In this document: positions 61,744 to 64,000 of the stretch, piece by piece
Layout of the letters: every line of letters begins with the position of its first letter
Position numbering within the stretch: position 1 is the stretch's first letter
Assembly: GCF_009765275.1 (NCBI RefSeq)
Contig: NZ_VOPH01000003.1
Location: 496,001 to 560,000 of the forward strand
Direction: 5' to 3'
Length of the DNA: 64,000 nt
Source: Chachezhania sediminis
GTDB taxonomy: Bacteria; Pseudomonadota; Alphaproteobacteria; Rhodobacterales; Rhodobacteraceae
The notes under the pieces: generated by a model
Database searches by the model: none
What the model saw: only the letters and a program-made list of their open reading frames with translations
What the model was told of the DNA's origin: nothing
Translations under genes and position numbers: made by a program

Positions 61744-63062
61744 AGCTCGTATCCGAAGCCTTCGCCCAGACGCGCCGTCATCGGTTCGCGTCCTGCCTCG
61801 TCCCAGGGCTGATCCTTGGGCAGCTTCATCGACACGGCCCGCACCATGTAAAGATCGGGATCGGCAAAACGTTCGGGCCGTTTGCCGCTTTCGGCGAAGG
61901 CATGCGCGGTCTCCAGCAGCATCCGCCGCGTCATCGCGATCCCGGTATCCGAGGTGCACAGATGCTCGAGCGTGCGGTCATAGATCCTGAGCACACCGGA
62001 CTGGCAGGCGGCATCTTGCACCCAGAGGCCCGGCAGGCCGGAGAACCAGGTCGTGCGCTGCGCTTCCGGATCGAACAGATAGCCGCTTTCGCGACGATAC
62101 TTCGAGATATAGCGCCCGTAGGGCACCAGCGCCCCCTGATCCTCGAACGCGTTGACGCTGGCATGCCCGGTCTCGCGGCCTTTGTGACCGTTGACGAAAA
62201 TGTCGCGGCTCTTGTCGTACATCGGCTGCGTCGGGTGATAGCTGAACATCAGGCACAGCGTGTTCTCGTCGTCGATCGGCACCCAGGCATGGCCCGACAA
62301 TTCGGGGTAGTTCGATTGCGGCGGCACCAGCGAATAGAACGGCATGATGAACTGGTTCACGCGCCAGTAGAGCGTTTCGTCGTCCAGCACCCGGCGCGAG
62401 GCGATGGACATGCCGAAGTCCTGCCGCATGCATTCGAAGGTCGGGCGCAGATCGCGTTTGGCGACCCATTGGTTGATCGAGCCCCCCTCATCGATGCGGC
62501 CGTGCAGGATCGGCGCATGCGCGCTGTCGATCTCGCCTTCCAGCGCCTGTAGCCAGTTGCATTCCTGCACCCGGAAGCTGACGACCACGTTTTCCTCGGG
62601 GACCATGTTCCATTCGAGATTGGGCAGCGGCGGGCGGCTTTCCTCGGGCTCGGCGCCCATATAGGTCCAGACCACGCCACCGCGCTCGACGCAGGGATAG
62701 GACTTGATGCGCACCCGCTCTTTCAGGCGCGAGCGGACGGGTTCGGCGGGCATGTCCGCGACTTTACCGTCAACGCCGAATTTCCAGCCGTGATAGACGC
62801 AGCGCAGGCCGCAATCCTCGTTGCGGGCAAAGGCCATGGGTGCGCCGCGGTGCGGGCAGATATGGTCCACCAGACCCACATTGCCGGCGCTGTCGCGGAA
62901 CGCCACCAGCGTCTCGCCCAGCAGCTTCACGGTCTGCGGCTGACCGTCCTTTTCCAGATCCTTGGACGCCATGAACGGCAGCCAGTAAAGCCGCATCATT
63001 CCGCCCATCGTGGTGCCCGGACCGACCCGGACGAGGGTTTCGTTGTCTTCGTGCGAAAGCAT
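61740..63062 (-). CDS. Rieske oxygenase, phthalate 4,5-dioxygenase/vanillate demethylase type
   Basis: This 440-residue protein has Rieske ligands Cys69/His71 (CPHRGAPMAF) and Cys88/His91 (CVYHGWKFG). The mononuclear iron site is Asp179, His182 and His187 (EIDSAHAPILH). AGGAGG precedes ATG 63062. There is no beta-subunit gene, as expected for alpha3-type enzymes that use a PDR-type reductase, and one is encoded in the same operon at 58335. The family hydroxylates or demethylates aromatic or alicyclic acids. The CoA-transferase neighbours suggest that the product is handled as a CoA ester; the substrate is unknown. Confidence 0.93.
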   Translation of the reverse strand: MLSHEDNETLVRVGPGTTMGGMMRLYWLPFMASKDLEKDGQPQTVKLLGETLVAFRDSAGNVGLVDHICPHRGAPMAFARNEDCGLRCVYHGWKFGVDGKVADMPAEPVRSRLKERVRIKSYPCVERGGVVWTYMGAEPEESRPPLPNLEWNMVPEENVVVSFRVQECNWLQALEGEIDSAHAPILHGRIDEGGSINQWVAKRDLRPTFECMRQDFGMSIASRRVLDDETLYWRVNQFIMPFYSLVPPQSNYPELSGHAWVPIDDENTLCLMFSYHPTQPMYDKSRDIFVNGHKGRETGHASVNAFEDQGALVPYGRYISKYRRESGYLFDPEAQRTTWFSGLPGLWVQDAACQSGVLRIYDRTLEHLCTSDTGIAMTRRMLLETAHAFAESGKRPERFADPDLYMVRAVSMKLPKDQPWDEAGREPMTARLGEGFGYEL

Positions 63063-63118
63063 GGGATTTCCTCCTGTGTCGTCGCGCCGCGCTCCGTTCC
63101 GGGCCGGCGCCTGTTCGG

Positions 63119-63442
63119 TTACTGTCCGGCCAGCTCCGCGCCCTCGCGGTCGAGCTGATCCTCGACCAACGCGCCCAGCCCCAGATGTCGTGCCCACCAG
63201 CCCTGATCGGTGGTATCGAGAGGCCGGCGCGGCACCGGCGGCGGATCGCCGGCGCGCAGGCGGCGCATGATTTCGGTGATGCGGGCGCGTTCGAGGTCCA
63301 GAAGCGCAATCTCGACATCCTCGTGCGTAGCTTCGACCGGCGGCAACTCGGGATAACGCAGGCGCCGGGTCCAGCGGCCATCACGCTCGACCGCCTGCGC
63401 CTCCAGCAGGTAGGGGATAGACAGGTACTCGCGAACTTTCAT
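63119..63442 (-). CDS. Conserved-looking hypothetical protein, 107 residues
   Basis: The product begins MKVREYLSIPYLLEAQAVERDG and has an acidic helix HEDVEIALLDLERARITEIMRRL followed by a Pro-rich PPPVPRRP and a WWARHLGLGALVEDQL end. I recognise no family. It lies 18 bases after the thiolase-like gene stop and 57 bases before the Rieske oxygenase start, in the operon reading direction. Its coding character (no rare-stop bias problems, good context) supports a real gene. A small partner subunit for the thiolase or for the oxygenase is possible. Confidence 0.65.
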   Translation of the reverse strand: MKVREYLSIPYLLEAQAVERDGRWTRRLRYPELPPVEATHEDVEIALLDLERARITEIMRRLRAGDPPPVPRRPLDTTDQGWWARHLGLGALVEDQLDREGAELAGQ

Positions 63443-63460
63443 GGCATTCCCTCAGTGATG

Positions 63461-64000
63461 TCAGACAGTTGCCGGCTCGAGCAGCACGAACGAAGAATCG
63501 TCGTAAGGCCCCACCTGAACCAGCGCGGGTCCAGTGGCCTGCTGGCGTGGGCCGGCGCGGCCACTGGCTTGCAGATAGGCCTCGCGCAGGTGGCCCATCC
63601 CGTGCAGGCGGCCCTCGCCCAGAGCGCCCCCGAAAGTGTTGAGCGGCAGGCGCGCACCCGGCTCGGCGTGACCGTCGCGCAGGAAAGCGGGGGCGCCGCC
63701 GGGGGGCGTGATGCCCAGCCCGTCCAGCCATTCCCAGACCATCGACGAGAAGCCGTCATAAAGCTGCGCGGTCTTCAGATCCGCCACGCTGCGCCCGCTC
63801 ATCGACCACAGCGCCTCGGGTCGCGCAAAGCCGCTGAAGCCGGTGACGCGCGCGGGATGCCCCCCCTGCGGCAGGTCCTCTTCCCGGCACATCACGAAAG
63901 CCTGTGCGCCGCAGACCGGCAGGTCGCAATCGAACAGGCCATGCGGCTCGGCGATCATCCGGCCTCGGTCGTAGTCTGCGAAGCTCAACGGCTTGTCGCG
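63461..64000 (-). CDS. Lipid-transfer-type thiolase, C-terminal part (truncated by window end)
   Basis: The frame stays open to base 64000, so the N-terminal half lies outside. The visible 180 residues have DLKTAQLYDGFSSMVWEWLDGLG, LPLNTFGGALGEGRLHGMGHLREAYLQASGR (in parts) and SSFVLLEPATV, typical of the C-terminal half of SCP2-type thiolases near DUF35 genes. GEGRLHGMGH takes the place of the canonical GHPxGxTG motif. It probably heads the visible part of the operon containing the Rieske oxygenase. A DUF35 partner may lie beyond the window. Confidence 0.85.
   Translation of the reverse strand, partial: RDKPLSFADYDRGRMIAEPHGLFDCDLPVCGAQAFVMCREEDLPQGGHPARVTGFSGFARPEALWSMSGRSVADLKTAQLYDGFSSMVWEWLDGLGITPPGGAPAFLRDGHAEPGARLPLNTFGGALGEGRLHGMGHLREAYLQASGRAGPRQQATGPALVQVGPYDDSSFVLLEPATV

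Overview
The window is GC-rich, densely coded chromosomal DNA. It most likely comes from an alphaproteobacterium of the order Rhodobacterales (Roseobacter/Paracoccus type). The signs are the class A rnpB next to a cell-wall amidase and rpmG, a DUF1127 gene divergent from a LysR regulator, several TRAP transporters, FCD-type GntR regulators, and intergenic repeat motifs of a kind I associate with this order. The order-level assignment is inference from gene content.

Layout. 1-5.3 kb holds housekeeping genes: the 3' part of gatA, an excalibur-type lipoprotein, an AmpD-like amidase, rnpB, rpmG, a Bax-inhibitor-1 family protein and a DUF1127 protein. 5.4-17.2 kb is a gentisate-type aromatic module: LysR, FAH-family hydrolase, gentisate 1,2-dioxygenase with a divergent MarR, then an operon (VOC protein, D-tartrate-dehydratase-like enolase, two-subunit ring-hydroxylating dioxygenase, TetR, EthD-like protein), and a DctPQM TRAP transporter. 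The MarR/dioxygenase promoter and the TRAP promoter share a near-identical AT-rich operator, which ties transport to ring cleavage. A kynurenine-formamidase-like alpha/beta hydrolase follows at 17.5-18.4 kb.

18.9-64 kb is one very large acyl-CoA catabolic region. It contains six acyl-CoA dehydrogenases, ETF (etfBA), two acyl-CoA ligases, three thiolases (one cut by the window end), a FadJ-type bifunctional enzyme, two MaoC hydratases, four CaiB/BaiF family proteins, three SDRs, two further TRAP systems (one TAXI type, one DctPQM), a nitronate-monooxygenase-like protein, a PDR-type reductase and a second, single-subunit Rieske oxygenase. Three genes are visibly broken: a MaoC hydratase, an enoyl-CoA hydratase and a quinone oxidoreductase. 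This suggests accretion and decay of paralogous modules.

Two observations stand out. First, three FCD/GntR regulators (51.7-55.0 kb) sit among eleven short TGGT-N3-ACCA-like palindromes. These fall into three sequence subtypes. Each subtype occurs in front of one of the three regulator genes and in front of a separate set of catabolic operons. Second, 42.6-51.7 kb encodes an aminoglycoside-phosphotransferase-like kinase, an SDR, an ACAD10/11-like acyl-CoA dehydrogenase, an acyl-CoA ligase, a thiolase, a FadJ-type enzyme and a MaoC hydratase. That set matches the logic of 4-hydroxyacyl-CoA phosphorylation/elimination known from bacterial levulinate (lva) catabolism and vertebrate ACAD10/ACAD11.

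How the genes may work together: substrates enter through TRAP systems, are activated by ligases or CoA transferases, are desaturated by the acyl-CoA dehydrogenases (electrons to EtfAB), and are hydrated, oxidised and thiolysed. The Rieske/PDR pair and the lipid-transfer-type thiolases point to a ring-containing or branched substrate. The actual substrates cannot be read from the sequence.
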